Part shown: piece after piece, positions 1-9,393 of the stretch
Layout: the number at the start of each line of letters is the position of its first letter
How positions within the stretch are numbered: the first letter of the stretch is position 1
DNA from: Streptomyces filamentosus
GTDB lineage: Bacteria > Actinomycetota > Actinomycetes > Streptomycetales > Streptomycetaceae
NCBI RefSeq assembly: GCF_014654895.1
Contig: NZ_BNBE01000005.1
Coordinates: forward strand, 121,356 to 185,355
Direction: 5' to 3'
Length of the DNA stretch: 64,000 nt
The notes under the pieces: model-generated
Databases searched by the model: none
Told to the model about the DNA's origin: nothing
The model's input: the letters and a program-made list of their open reading frames with translations, nothing else
Translations under genes and position numbers: made by a program

Positions 1-2
1 CG

Positions 3-293
3 CGCGCGGAGTGGACCGAGGTCTTCGAGGGCACCGACGCCTGCGTCGCCCCGGTCCTCTCGCTCCGCGAGGCCCCCGCCCACCCGCACCTCGCGGCCCG
101 CGCCACCTTCGCCGAGCACGGCGGCCTTGTCCAGCCCGCGCCCGCGCCCCGCTTCTCCGCCACCCCCGGCACCCTCCGTACCGGCCCCGCCCTGCCCGGC
201 GCCCACACCGCCGAGGTCGTCCGCGACTGGGGCGTCCCCGCCCTGCACCCCGCCCAGGACGTCCCGCCCACCCAGGAGTCGAAGACCGCATGA
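3..293 (+). CDS. CoA-transferase / acyl-CoA racemase family, C-terminal fragment (partial)
   Basis: The gene begins before the window; 96 in-frame codons remain and end in TGA. The segment starting EWTEVFEGTDACVAPVLS, followed by HPHLAAR, looks like the C-terminal part of class III CoA-transferases and alpha-methylacyl-CoA racemases (CaiB/BaiF family). These enzymes exchange or epimerise acyl-CoA thioesters in the cytoplasm. The stop overlaps the ATG of the acyl-CoA dehydrogenase as ATGA, so the two are translationally coupled and probably act in one acyl-CoA degradation route. Transferase and racemase cannot be told apart without the N-terminal active-site part. Confidence 0.75.
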   Translation, partial: RAEWTEVFEGTDACVAPVLSLREAPAHPHLAARATFAEHGGLVQPAPAPRFSATPGTLRTGPALPGAHTAEVVRDWGVPALHPAQDVPPTQESKTA

Positions 294-1441
294 AGCGCAC
301 GCTCTACACCGAGGACCACGAAGCCTTCCGGGCGGTCGTCCGCACCTTCCTGGAGAAGGAGGTGCTGCCCCACTACGAGCAGTGGGAGAAGGACGGCATC
401 GTCTCCCGCGAGGCGTGGCTCGCCGCCGGCCGCCAGGGCCTGCTCGGCCTCGCCGTCGAGGAGGAGCACGGCGGCGGGGGCAACCCCGACTTCCGGTACG
501 CCTCCGTCCTCGCCGAGGAGTTCACCAGGGCCGCCGCCCCCGGCCTCGCCATCGGCCTGCACAACGACATCATCGGCCCCTACCTCACCAAGCTCGCCAC
601 CGAGGAGCAGCGCCGCCGCTGGCTGCCCGGCTTCTGCTCCGGCGAGATCGTCACCGCCATCGCGATGACCGAGCCCGGCGCCGGCTCCGACCTCCAGGGC
701 ATCCGCACCACCGCCGAGGACCACGGCGACCACTGGATCCTCAACGGCTCCAAGACCTTCATCTCCAACGGCATCCTCGCCGACCTGGTGATCGTCGTCG
801 CGAGGACCACCCCCGAGGGCGGCGCCCACGGCCTCTCCCTCCTCGTCGTCGAGCGCGGCATGGAGGGCTTCGAACGCGGCCGCAACCTCGACAAGATCGG
901 CCAGAAGTCCCAGGACACCGCCGAACTCTTCTTCAAGGACGTCCGCGTCCCCAAGGAGAACCTCCTCGGCGAGCTGAACGGCGCCTTCGTCCACCTCATG
1001 ACCAACCTCGCCCAGGAACGGCTCGCCATCGCCGTCGCGGGCATCGCGGGCGCCGAGCACCTCCTGGAGCTCACCACCCGCTACGTCAAGGAGCGCGAGG
1101 CCTTCGGCCGGCCGCTGGCCAAGCTCCAGCACGTGCGCTTCGAGATCGCGGAGATGGCCACCGAGTGCGCCGTCACCCGCACCTTCGTCGACCGCTGCAT
1201 CGCCGAGCACGCCGACCCGACCGGGCTCGGGCTCGACCCCGTCAACGCCTCCATGGCCAAGTGGTGGGCGACCGAGCTCCAGAAGCGGGTCGCCGACCGC
1301 TGCCTGCAACTGCACGGCGGATACGGCTACATGAGCGAATTCCCGGTGGCCCGCGCCTTCACCGACGGCCGCATCCAGACCATCTACGGCGGCACGACGG
1401 AGATCATGAAGGAGATCATCGGCCGCTCCCTCCTCGGCTGA
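290..1441 (+). CDS. acyl-CoA dehydrogenase
   Basis: A 383-aa FAD enzyme of the usual length for the family; it catalyses the first, alpha,beta-dehydrogenation step of beta-oxidation. Visible family signatures are AMTEPGAGSDL (the substrate/FAD-binding segment), the NGSKTFISNG stretch, the RVADRCLQLHGGYGYM segment and the C-terminal QTIYGGTTEIMKEIIGR. The ATG overlaps the upstream stop by four bases. A longer frame upstream of this ATG is only a GC-rich shadow of the preceding gene. It is followed after 54 bases by a thiolase and then a FadB-type enzyme, giving a complete set for chain degradation. Confidence 0.93.
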   Translation: MKRTLYTEDHEAFRAVVRTFLEKEVLPHYEQWEKDGIVSREAWLAAGRQGLLGLAVEEEHGGGGNPDFRYASVLAEEFTRAAAPGLAIGLHNDIIGPYLTKLATEEQRRRWLPGFCSGEIVTAIAMTEPGAGSDLQGIRTTAEDHGDHWILNGSKTFISNGILADLVIVVARTTPEGGAHGLSLLVVERGMEGFERGRNLDKIGQKSQDTAELFFKDVRVPKENLLGELNGAFVHLMTNLAQERLAIAVAGIAGAEHLLELTTRYVKEREAFGRPLAKLQHVRFEIAEMATECAVTRTFVDRCIAEHADPTGLGLDPVNASMAKWWATELQKRVADRCLQLHGGYGYMSEFPVARAFTDGRIQTIYGGTTEIMKEIIGRSLLG

Positions 1442-1495
1442 GTCCCGCCCCTTCCCGCACCCCTCCGAGAAAACCCTCACCGTGAAAGGCTTCCC

Positions 1496-2710
<1,215 letters not shown>

Positions 2711-2749
2711 CCTCCCCGTCCGCACCCTTCAACCGGAGAAGCATCAGTC

Positions 2750-4939
2750 ATGAGCGAGAGCACCACCATCCGCTGGGAGCAGGACGACACGGGGATCGTC
2801 ACCCTCGTCCTCGACGACCCGAACCAGTCCGCCAACACCATGAACCAGGCGTTCCGCGCGTCGATCACGGCCGTCGCCGACCGCCTGGAGGCCGAGAAGG
2901 ACTCGATCCGGGGCGTCATCTACACCTCCGCGAAGAAGACCTTCTTCGCCGGCGGCGACCTCAAGGACATGATCCAGGCGGGCCCCGAGCACGCCAAGGA
3001 CATCTTCGACGCCGCGATGGACATGAAGCGCGCCCTGCGCCGCATCGAGACCCTCGGCAAGCCGGTCGTCGCCGCCCTCAACGGCGCCGCCCTGGGCGGC
3101 GGTTACGAGATCGCGCTCGCCTCGCACCACCGGATCGCGCTGGACGCGCCCGGCTCCAAGATCGGCCTCCCCGAGGTCACCCTCGGCCTGCTGCCCGGCG
3201 GTGGCGGCGTCACCCGCACGGTCCGCCTCATGGGCATCACCGACGCCCTCCTGAAGGTGCTCCTCCAGGGCACCCAGTACACGCCGAAGCGCGCCCTCGA
3301 CAGCGGTCTGATCCACGAACTGGCGTCCACGCCTGAGGAGATGATGGCCAAGGCCATCGCCTTCATCGACACGCACCCGGAGTCCGCCCAGCCCTGGGAC
3401 GTCCCCGGGTACCGGATCCCCGGCGGCACCCCGTCGAACCCGAAGTTCGCCGCCAATCTGCCGGCCTTCCCCGCCAACCTGCGCAAGACGCTCAACGGCG
3501 CCCCCTACCCGGCCCCGCGCAACATCATGGCCGCCGCCGTCGAGGGCTCCCAGGTGGACTTCGAGACCGCGCAGGTCATCGAGTCCCGCTACTTCACCGA
3601 GCTGGTCACCGGCCAGACCGCGAAGAACATGATCCAGGCGTTCTTCTTCGACCTCCAGGCCGTCAACTCCGGCGCCAGCCGCCCCAAGGACGTCGAGAAG
3701 CGCCAGGTCCGCAAGGTCGCCGTGCTCGGCGCCGGCATGATGGGCGCCGGCATCGCCTACTCCTGCGCCCGCGCCGGCATCGAGGTCGTCCTCAAGGACG
3801 TCACCGACGAGGCCGCCGCCAAGGGCAGGGCGTACTCGGAGAAGCTCTGCGCCAAGGCCGTCTCCCGGGGCCGCACCACGCAGGAGAAGGCCGACGCCCT
3901 CCTCGCCCGGATCACCCCGACCTCCGACCCGCAGGCGCTGGCCGGCTGCGACGCGGTCATCGAGGCCGTCTTCGAGGACACCGCGCTCAAGCACAAGGTC
4001 TTCCAGGAGATCCAGCACGTCGTCGACGCCGACGCGCTGCTCTGCTCCAACACCTCCACCCTGCCGATCACCGTCCTCGCCGAGGGCGTGGAGCGCCAGG
4101 CCGACTTCATCGGCCTGCACTTCTTCTCCCCGGTCGACAAGATGCCGCTGGTCGAGATCATCAAGGGCGAGCGCACCGGCGACGAGGCCCTGGCCCGCGC
4201 CTTCGACCTGGTCCGCCAGATCAACAAGACGCCGATCGTCGTCAACGACTCGCGAGGCTTCTTCACCTCGCGGGTCATCGGCCACTTCATCAACGAGGGC
4301 GTCGCCATGGTCGGCGAGGGCATCGAGCCCGCCTCCGTCGAGCAGGCCGCCGCCCAGGCCGGGTACCCGGCGAAGGTCCTCTCCCTCATGGACGAGCTGA
4401 CCCTCACCCTCCCGCGCAAGATCCGCAACGAGACGAAGAAGGCGATCGAGGACGAGGGCGGCACCTGGGTCACCCACCCCGGCGAGGTCGTCATCGACCG
4501 CATGGTCGACGAGTTCGGCCGCCCCGGCCGCAGCGGCGGCGCCGGCTTCTACGACTACGACGAGTCCGGCAAGCGCGGCAGGCTCTGGCCGGGCCTGCGC
4601 GAGCACTTCACCAGGCCCGGGTACGAGATCCCCTTCCGCGACATGCAGGAGCGGATGCTCTTCTCCGAGGCACTGGACACCGTCCGCCTCCTGGAGGAGG
4701 GCGTCCTGACCTCGGTCGCCGACGCCAACATCGGCTCCATCATGGGCATCGGCTTCCCCGCCTGGACCGGCGGCATCCTCCAGTACGTCAACGGCTACGA
4801 GGGCGGCGTCGCCGGCTTCGTCGCCCGCGCCCGCGAACTGGCGGAGACCTACGGCGAGCGCTTCGCCCCGCCGGCCCTCCTGGTGGAGAAGGCCGAGCGC
4901 GGCGAGACGTTCACGGACCAGCGGGTCAGCGGTTCCTGA
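2750..4939 (+). CDS. 3-hydroxyacyl-CoA dehydrogenase / enoyl-CoA hydratase multifunctional protein (FadB type)
   Basis: A 729-aa two-enzyme protein. Residues about 1-300 are an enoyl-CoA hydratase with the GAALGGGYEIAL oxyanion segment. From about residue 323 a Rossmann domain starts with VAVLGAGMMGAGIAYSCARAG. The 3-hydroxyacyl-CoA dehydrogenase part follows, with LHFFSPVDKMPLVEI and NDSRGFFTSRV. It hydrates enoyl-CoA and oxidises the 3-hydroxy product with NAD, feeding the thiolase upstream. Its last 14 bases overlap the end of the convergent MerR gene. Length and domain order are those of the FadB/FadJ family. Confidence 0.95.
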   Translation: MSESTTIRWEQDDTGIVTLVLDDPNQSANTMNQAFRASITAVADRLEAEKDSIRGVIYTSAKKTFFAGGDLKDMIQAGPEHAKDIFDAAMDMKRALRRIETLGKPVVAALNGAALGGGYEIALASHHRIALDAPGSKIGLPEVTLGLLPGGGGVTRTVRLMGITDALLKVLLQGTQYTPKRALDSGLIHELASTPEEMMAKAIAFIDTHPESAQPWDVPGYRIPGGTPSNPKFAANLPAFPANLRKTLNGAPYPAPRNIMAAAVEGSQVDFETAQVIESRYFTELVTGQTAKNMIQAFFFDLQAVNSGASRPKDVEKRQVRKVAVLGAGMMGAGIAYSCARAGIEVVLKDVTDEAAAKGRAYSEKLCAKAVSRGRTTQEKADALLARITPTSDPQALAGCDAVIEAVFEDTALKHKVFQEIQHVVDADALLCSNTSTLPITVLAEGVERQADFIGLHFFSPVDKMPLVEIIKGERTGDEALARAFDLVRQINKTPIVVNDSRGFFTSRVIGHFINEGVAMVGEGIEPASVEQAAAQAGYPAKVLSLMDELTLTLPRKIRNETKKAIEDEGGTWVTHPGEVVIDRMVDEFGRPGRSGGAGFYDYDESGKRGRLWPGLREHFTRPGYEIPFRDMQERMLFSEALDTVRLLEEGVLTSVADANIGSIMGIGFPAWTGGILQYVNGYEGGVAGFVARARELAETYGERFAPPALLVEKAERGETFTDQRVSGS

Positions 4940-5663
4940 ACGCGGAGCGCAACTCCTCGCTCAGGGACCGCTGGAAGGCGGTGACGAGGGCCTGGACCAC
5001 GATCGGCTGCATGTGCGCGGACAGCGACTTCATGGCGGTCAGGTGGTCCGGGTCCTCCCCGCTCTCCCGGTACGGGTTCCACACCTGCTCCTGGAAGAGC
5101 CGGGCCAATTCCTGCGCGGCGGACCGGGCGTGGTCCAGGAGCACGGTCCGCGAGGCCAGGATGGTGTCGTGCTCGATGGGCACGTCCAGCATCTCGACCC
5201 CGAGGCGCAGCAGCGACCCGTCGAGCCGGAACACGTCCGGATCCCCGCCGGCCTCCAGCACCCCCATGGCGGCGAGCCGCTCGACGTCCCGGTCGGCGAG
5301 CTCCCGCCCGGCCCGCCGCTCCAGCTCGCGCCGGGTGATCGTCTCGGCGGACTCGGGCGCCCAGGACGCCACCAGCGCCCGGTGCACGGCGAGGTCCTGC
5401 GCGCTCAGGTCGGCGGGCAGCTGCTCCAGGTACCGCTCGATCGCGGCGAGCGTCATGCCCTGCCGCTGGAGCTCCTCGATGAGCGCGAGCCGGGCCAGGT
5501 GCTCCGGCCCGTACCGCCCCACCCGCCGGGGCCCGATCACCGGCGGCGGCAGCAGCCCCCGCGTCCCGTAGAACCGCACGGTCCGCACCGTGACCCCGGC
5601 CCGAGCGGCCAGCTCGTCGACCGTGAAGCCCGGCGGCAGTCCCTCGTCGCTCACGTCCTCCAT
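4926..5663 (-). CDS. MerR-family transcriptional regulator
   Basis: A 245-aa protein with a MerR winged helix at residues about 13-80 (FTVDELAARAGVTVRTVRFYG, then GRYGPEHLARLALIEELQRQGMTL). The effector region has no cysteine cluster, so a metal sensor is unlikely. It is convergent with the FadB-type gene and overlaps it by 14 bases, so it is a plausible regulator of fatty-acid degradation. The start is supported by a promoter whose -10 element TACTGT ends six bases before the ATG, with no Shine-Dalgarno sequence, which suggests a leaderless mRNA. Target genes are inferred from position only. Confidence 0.88.
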   Translation of the reverse strand: MEDVSDEGLPPGFTVDELAARAGVTVRTVRFYGTRGLLPPPVIGPRRVGRYGPEHLARLALIEELQRQGMTLAAIERYLEQLPADLSAQDLAVHRALVASWAPESAETITRRELERRAGRELADRDVERLAAMGVLEAGGDPDVFRLDGSLLRLGVEMLDVPIEHDTILASRTVLLDHARSAAQELARLFQEQVWNPYRESGEDPDHLTAMKSLSAHMQPIVVQALVTAFQRSLSEELRSAFRNR

Positions 5664-5699
5664 GGTTCAACAGTATTGCTGTCTCACCAGCGCTGTAAA
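5661..5699 (-). promoter_or_regulatory. leaderless MerR-gene promoter with palindrome
   Basis: On the minus strand TTTACA (5699-5694) and TACTGT (5675-5670) are 18 bases apart and the ATG follows after six bases, so transcription should begin at the start codon. The -10 lies in the near-palindrome ACAGCAATACTGT (5682-5670). A long spacer overlapped by dyad symmetry is typical of MerR-controlled promoters, so autoregulation is likely. Inferred from sequence only. Confidence 0.55.
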
Positions 5700-5704
5700 A
5701 GGGT

Positions 5705-6247
5705 TCAGAGCGGGGCGGGCGCGGCGAGGGCGGCCTCGACGGCGGTGTGGGTCACCCCGTGGTCGGCCAGCGCCTCCGCGACGACCCCGCCGGCCGCGGT
5801 GAGGGCCAGGAGCAGGTGCTCGTCGCCGATCTCCCGGTCCTTGCGGGCCAGTGCCATCCGCAGGGACTTCTCCAGGACGGTCTTCGCCTCCCGGGAGAAG
5901 GGCCTGCGCCCCGAGGACCTGCGGCCGCCGGAGAGCGCCCCGGTCCCGTGGGTCTCCTCGACGCGGGCGACGATCGCGTCGACGTCGATGCCCAGGTCCG
6001 CGAGCGCCTCGGAGTCCGCCCGGGACAGCCCGGCCCGCCGGCGCGCGTCGGCGAGCGCGGCGACCAGCGCCGGCCGGCGCTCCGCCGGGCACAGCCGCCC
6101 GAGCACCGCCGCCGCCCGGGTGTCCTCCCGGTCGAGCAGCGCGAGCAGCAGGTGCTCGGCGCCCACGGATCCGGCCCCGCCGCGCTCCGCGTGCCCGACC
6201 GCCCCCTTCACCACGTTCCGTGCCGCCTTCGTGAACCGCTCGAACAT
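5705..6247 (-). CDS. orphan Clp N-terminal domain protein
   Basis: A 180-aa protein made of two Clp-N repeats: the first near residues 1-60 (GSVGAEHLLLALLDRED), the second near residues 115-175 (FSREAKTVLEKSLRMALARKDREIGDEHLLLAL). No AAA+ ATPase domain follows, so it cannot unfold substrates itself. Clp-N domains bind adaptors or substrates of ClpA/ClpC-type chaperones, so a decoy, adaptor or anti-adaptor role is possible. The ATG shares one base with the stop of the small HTH gene upstream (TGATG), so the two form an operon. Function beyond the fold is not known to me. Confidence 0.85.
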   Translation of the reverse strand: MFERFTKAARNVVKGAVGHAERGGAGSVGAEHLLLALLDREDTRAAAVLGRLCPAERRPALVAALADARRRAGLSRADSEALADLGIDVDAIVARVEETHGTGALSGGRRSSGRRPFSREAKTVLEKSLRMALARKDREIGDEHLLLALTAAGGVVAEALADHGVTHTAVEAALAAPAPL

Positions 6248-6456
6248 CACTGCCTCCCGTGCTTCTTGTGAACGGCCTGCCGGCTGACGCCGAGCTCGGT
6301 GGCGATCTCCTGCCACGACCACCCCTGGTTGCGCGCGCTGCGCACCTGGACGGCCTCCAGTTGTTCCAACAGCCGCCGCAGGGCGGACACGGCCCGCAGC
6401 CCCACCCGGGGATCGCGGTCACCGGCCCGCGCGGCGAGATCGGTCGCATCGGTCAT
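6247..6456 (-). CDS. small helix-turn-helix regulator
   Basis: A 69-aa protein; its C-terminal half is a helix-turn-helix (SWQEIATELGVSRQAVHKKHGRQ). The ATG at 6456 fits better than an upstream in-frame ATG at 6504. A consensus-like promoter (-35 TTGACA 6491-6486, 17-base spacer, -10 TACATT 6468-6463) places the transcription start on the A of ATG 6456, and the upstream ATG lies inside the operator. Two palindromes overlap this promoter. It is co-transcribed with the Clp-N gene and divergent from the macro-domain gene, so it probably represses both. Confidence 0.85.
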   Translation of the reverse strand: MTDATDLAARAGDRDPRVGLRAVSALRRLLEQLEAVQVRSARNQGWSWQEIATELGVSRQAVHKKHGRQ

Positions 6457-6458
6457 TC

Positions 6459-6503
6459 TGTCAATGTAGGTTGACAGTCGACCTCTGTCAACCAGGGTTG
6501 ACA
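6459..6503. promoter_or_regulatory. twin TGTCAA-N6-TTGACA operators between HTH-clpN and macro-domain gene
   Basis: Two 18-bp inverted repeats lie 27 bp apart. The site at 6486-6503 is TGTCAACC-AG-GGTTGACA, a perfect palindrome except for its two central bases. The site at 6459-6476 is TGTCAATG-TA-GGTTGACA, which deviates from it at two left-arm positions and one central base. One covers the -35 and the other the -10/start of the HTH gene promoter on the minus strand. The divergent macro-domain gene starts 37 bases away on the other side. Confidence 0.7.
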
Positions 6504-6539
6504 TACCCCGCTGTCGGAGCGGCCGTCTACGGTCTCCTC

Positions 6540-7022
6540 ATGACCGGGATCACCTACGCGCACGGCGACGCCACCGCCCCCCGGGGCGAGGGCGTCCGGA
6601 TCGTCGCCCACGTCTGCAACGACCTGGGCGGCTGGGGCAGGGGCTTCGTGCTCGCCGTCTCCCGCCGCTGGCCGGAGCCGGAGGCGGCGTACCGCCGCTG
6701 GTACCGGGAGCGCGCGACCAACGACTTCGGCCTCGGCGCGGCGCAGTTCGTCCAGGTCGCGCCGCGGCTCTGGGTGGCGAACCTGGTGGGGCAGCGGGGG
6801 ATCCGCACCGCGCGGAGCACCGCCGTCCCCGTCCGCTACGAGGCGATCGACCGGGCGCTGGGGTCGCTCGCCGACAGGGCCGTCGGGCTCGGCGCCTCCG
6901 TCCACATGCCCCGGATCGGCTGCGGGCTCGCCGGCGGCACCTGGGACCGGGTGGAGCCCTTGGTCGGGGAGCGGCTGGTGGCGCGGGGGATACCGGTCAC
7001 CGTGTACGACTTCGGCGCGTAA
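6540..7022 (+). CDS. macro-domain (ADP-ribose binding) protein
   Basis: A 160-aa single-domain protein. ITYAHGDATAPRGEGVRIVAHVCNDLGGWGRGF is the first macro-domain loop with its binding-site asparagine, and HMPRIGCGLAGGTWDRVEPLV is the glycine-rich second loop. Such proteins bind or hydrolyse ADP-ribose, ADP-ribose-1''-phosphate or ADP-ribosylated groups in the cytoplasm. There is no Shine-Dalgarno sequence; the ATG follows TACGGT (6528-6533) by six bases, again suggesting a leaderless mRNA. It is divergent from the HTH-clpN pair and shares its operators, hinting at a stress-induced ADP-ribosylation function. Confidence 0.9.
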   Translation: MTGITYAHGDATAPRGEGVRIVAHVCNDLGGWGRGFVLAVSRRWPEPEAAYRRWYRERATNDFGLGAAQFVQVAPRLWVANLVGQRGIRTARSTAVPVRYEAIDRALGSLADRAVGLGASVHMPRIGCGLAGGTWDRVEPLVGERLVARGIPVTVYDFGA

Positions 7023-7116
7023 GGGGCGGCGGCCGGGGCCGGGCCGGGGGGACGGTCGCGCGGGGGTTAGAGTCGGCGGCCGGTCCGCGTCGGCGGGCAC
7101 GGGACAGGGGAGTGGG

Positions 7117-7587
7117 ATGTACGCGCAACTCAGGGAGACGGCGGCGGAATTGGCCGGGGTCCTGTGGCGGGAGCACACGGTGTACCGGGAGCGGGGCGGG
7201 GGCGTCGTGATCCGGGGGGAGCACGTGGGGCGCTGGATCAGCCTCGCGCCGACGGGCGGCAAGGACCAGGCGCTGCTGCGGGCCGGGCGGCTCCTCGACG
7301 GGGGGACCACGGCCCCGGCCCGTACCGAGGTCGTGGTCGACCTGACCGTGCCGGTCGCCGAACTGGCCACCGTCTGCCGCCGGATGCTCGCCGAGGTCGC
7401 CGCCGCGGCCGACCCGGACCCCGGGCCGTCCCGGGCCGGCCGCCCAGCGGGGGAGCGGAAGCGGGGGAAGGCGCGGCGCACGGCCGGGAGCCGGCACACG
7501 GGTGCCGGCTCCTGGGTGGTGCTGCTGCTGGTCGGCGTCGCCGTGGCCGCCTGGGTCTACAGCGTCTTCGGCGGCCCCGGCTACTGA
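7117..7587 (+). CDS. hypothetical membrane-anchored protein
   Basis: A 156-aa protein I do not assign to a family. Residues 1-105 are a soluble domain (ELAGVLWREHTVYRERGGGVVIRGEHVGRWISL). A basic Arg/Lys-rich linker follows (about 110-130), then one membrane helix near the C-terminus (SWVVLLLVGVAVAAWVY). This arrangement suggests a tail-anchored protein with its N-terminal domain in the cytoplasm. GGGGAGTGGG precedes the ATG. It has no obvious operon partner, and the next gene is convergent. Confidence 0.7.
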   Translation: MYAQLRETAAELAGVLWREHTVYRERGGGVVIRGEHVGRWISLAPTGGKDQALLRAGRLLDGGTTAPARTEVVVDLTVPVAELATVCRRMLAEVAAAADPDPGPSRAGRPAGERKRGKARRTAGSRHTGAGSWVVLLLVGVAVAAWVYSVFGGPGY

Positions 7588-7609
7588 CGCCCGGGGAGCG
7601 GCCCGGGGA

Positions 7610-8590
7610 TCAGGAGGCGGTCACCGGGTAGTGGTCCGACAGGTTGGTGTACGTGTACGTCGTGCCCCAGCTGGAGACGGTCCACGGCGCGGTCGACTCC
7701 AGGACCACGTGGTTCGTCCAGTTCGCCGGGCGGGCGTTCCCCGCCCGGTACAGGACGTGGTCGAGGTCCTCGCGGGGGTCGTCCGGGTAGCGGTCCGCCG
7801 CGATCGAGTTCAGCTCGGTGTCGAAGGAGTACGGGTGCCCGGTCCGGGCGTCGGCGCCGGCCAGGCCCGCGTCGGCGAGCATCGTGGCGTACTCGGGGGT
7901 GCGGGTGTCGACGTTCATGTCGCCCGCGACGATCACCTGCTCGCCCGCCGGGATGTTCTTCGCGTCGAGGAAGGCGTCCATCGCCCTGAACTGCCGGCTG
8001 CGCATCTGCGCCGCCTCGCCCGCCGAGCAGCCCGGGTCGGTGGACTGGGCGTGGGTGCCGACCACGTGCACGCGGCTGCCGTTCACGTCGAGGACGACGT
8101 AGGCGAAGCCCTTGTTCGAGTACCAGTCGGAGCCGCAGGCGTCCTTGTAGACGTACTGCTCCTTGCGGACGACCGGCCACTTGCTGAGGATCGTCACCCC
8201 GCCGTCCTCGGGGGTGGTGGCCGAGTAGGCGCCGCCGGTGGCGTCCCAGCCGGTCCTGGAGCGGCCCACGACGGGCGTCTGGTACGGGTAGGCCGCGGCG
8301 GCGTTCGCCTTGAGCGCGTCCGAGGAGGAGTTGTCGAAGGCCTCCTGGAGCACCACGACGTCCTGGCCCTGGAAGAAGGGGGCGGCGGGGATCGCCCGGG
8401 CCCGGTGGTCCTGTCCCCAGTTCGGGTACAGGCTCTTCGAGAAGAGGAAGGCGTTGTAGGTGAGCACCTTCAGGCGGGGGGCCTCCGTGGGGGCCGCGGA
8501 GGCGGCGGGTGCGGCCGCCGCCAGGGCGCCGGCGGCGAGCGCGAGGGACACGGCGGCACCGGAGATGCGGCGGAACGTGCTGAGGGACAC
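7610..8590 (-). CDS. secreted sphingomyelinase C-like phosphodiesterase (EEP fold)
   Basis: A 326-aa protein with a signal peptide (residues 1-33, ending AAPAASAAP). The endonuclease/exonuclease/phosphatase fold follows: LTYNAFLF, VVVLQEAFDN (metal-binding Glu), VVGTHAQS, VIVAGDMNVD (Asp and Asn), DLDHVLYR and the terminal LSDHYPV with the catalytic His. The pattern and a two-cysteine insert (DACGSDW with DPGCSAG) match bacterial sphingomyelinase C rather than DNase I. It would cleave phosphodiesters such as sphingomyelin outside the cell. Substrate is a family inference. Confidence 0.85.
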   Translation of the reverse strand: MSLSTFRRISGAAVSLALAAGALAAAAPAASAAPTEAPRLKVLTYNAFLFSKSLYPNWGQDHRARAIPAAPFFQGQDVVVLQEAFDNSSSDALKANAAAAYPYQTPVVGRSRTGWDATGGAYSATTPEDGGVTILSKWPVVRKEQYVYKDACGSDWYSNKGFAYVVLDVNGSRVHVVGTHAQSTDPGCSAGEAAQMRSRQFRAMDAFLDAKNIPAGEQVIVAGDMNVDTRTPEYATMLADAGLAGADARTGHPYSFDTELNSIAADRYPDDPREDLDHVLYRAGNARPANWTNHVVLESTAPWTVSSWGTTYTYTNLSDHYPVTAS

Positions 8591-8762
8591 GTGAACTCCC
8601 TTCGAGGAGTGGGGGGTTGGACTCGGCGCGGGCCATACAACCAGCCGTAGTTACCTTCCGGTAGCCTCTGGGTGCCGGGAATCTTGCCTGCGTCGTACGA
8701 GCGCGCCAACGATCGCCCGGGTGTACGATTCGCCGCTTCCGGGACCAGGTAGAATGCGCGCC

Positions 8763-9254
8763 ATGACGACCCTCGCCTCCAACGCCAAGATCTTCAACAT
8801 GGACCTCGGTCCGCTCAACCCCGTCTGGGCCGAGCTCATCCTCGGCTTCGTCGTGTTCTTCATCACCTTCTTCTTCATGGCCAAGGTGATCCTGCCGAAG
8901 ATCAAGGACACGCTCGACAAGCGTGAGGACGCCACCGAGGGCGCCACCGGCCGCGCCGACGACCTGCGCGCCGAGGCCGCCGAGATCCGCGCCCAGTACG
9001 AGGCCGAGCTCGCCGAGGCCCGCCACGAGGCCGCCCGCATCCGCTCCAAGGCCGTCGAGGAGGGCTCCGCCGCCATCGCCGCCGCCCGCGCCGAGGGCCA
9101 GACCGAGCGCGACGCCATCCTCGCCGCCGGCACCGCGAAGATCGCCAGCGAGCGCGAGGCCGCCGAGCGCGAGCTCAACGCCGACGTCGACGCCTGGGCC
9201 CACGCCCTCGCCGGCCGCATCGTCGGCGAGCCGGTCGGCGCCGACCGCGCCTGA
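8763..9254 (+). CDS. orphan F0F1 ATP synthase subunit b-like protein
   Basis: A 163-aa protein with one N-terminal membrane helix (AELILGFVVFFITFFFMAKVILPKI) followed by a long charged helix rich in Ala, Glu and Arg and an end motif LAGRIVGEPV, just like ATP synthase b (AtpF). No other ATP synthase gene is near. The ATG at 8763 is chosen because TAGAAT (8750-8755) lies seven bases upstream and no Shine-Dalgarno sequence fits, indicating a leaderless mRNA. It may be a b-subunit paralogue that replaces AtpF or an independent membrane-anchored coiled coil. A strong hairpin follows the stop. Confidence 0.85.
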   Translation: MTTLASNAKIFNMDLGPLNPVWAELILGFVVFFITFFFMAKVILPKIKDTLDKREDATEGATGRADDLRAEAAEIRAQYEAELAEARHEAARIRSKAVEEGSAAIAAARAEGQTERDAILAAGTAKIASEREAAERELNADVDAWAHALAGRIVGEPVGADRA

Positions 9255-9277
9255 CCGCGACCGACCCGCACCACCAC

Positions 9278-9324
9278 CGCCGGGGCCGTGCCCGGGGCGA
9301 GAGCCCCCGGGCACGGCCCCGGCG
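9278..9324 (+). terminator. strong hairpin after ATP synthase b-like gene
   Basis: A perfect 20-bp stem (9278-9297 with 9305-9324) and a seven-base loop, 24 bases after the stop. There is no T-tract, as is common for terminators in high-GC actinomycetes. Confidence 0.7.
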
Positions 9325-9393
9325 TCGTCGTACCGCCCCCGGGGGTGCACCCTGGAGGGGCCGCCACCGACGCGAGAGGCAGGGGACCCCCGT

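Noticed and set aside
2744..4606. A 620-codon frame antisense to the FadB-type gene
   Set aside because: Perfectly overlaps a recognised enzyme and has only shadow composition.
6498..6526. TTGACA at 6498 as the -35 of the macro-domain gene
   Set aside because: The distance to the likely -10 (6528) is 24 bases, too long; the hexamer is better explained as an operator arm.
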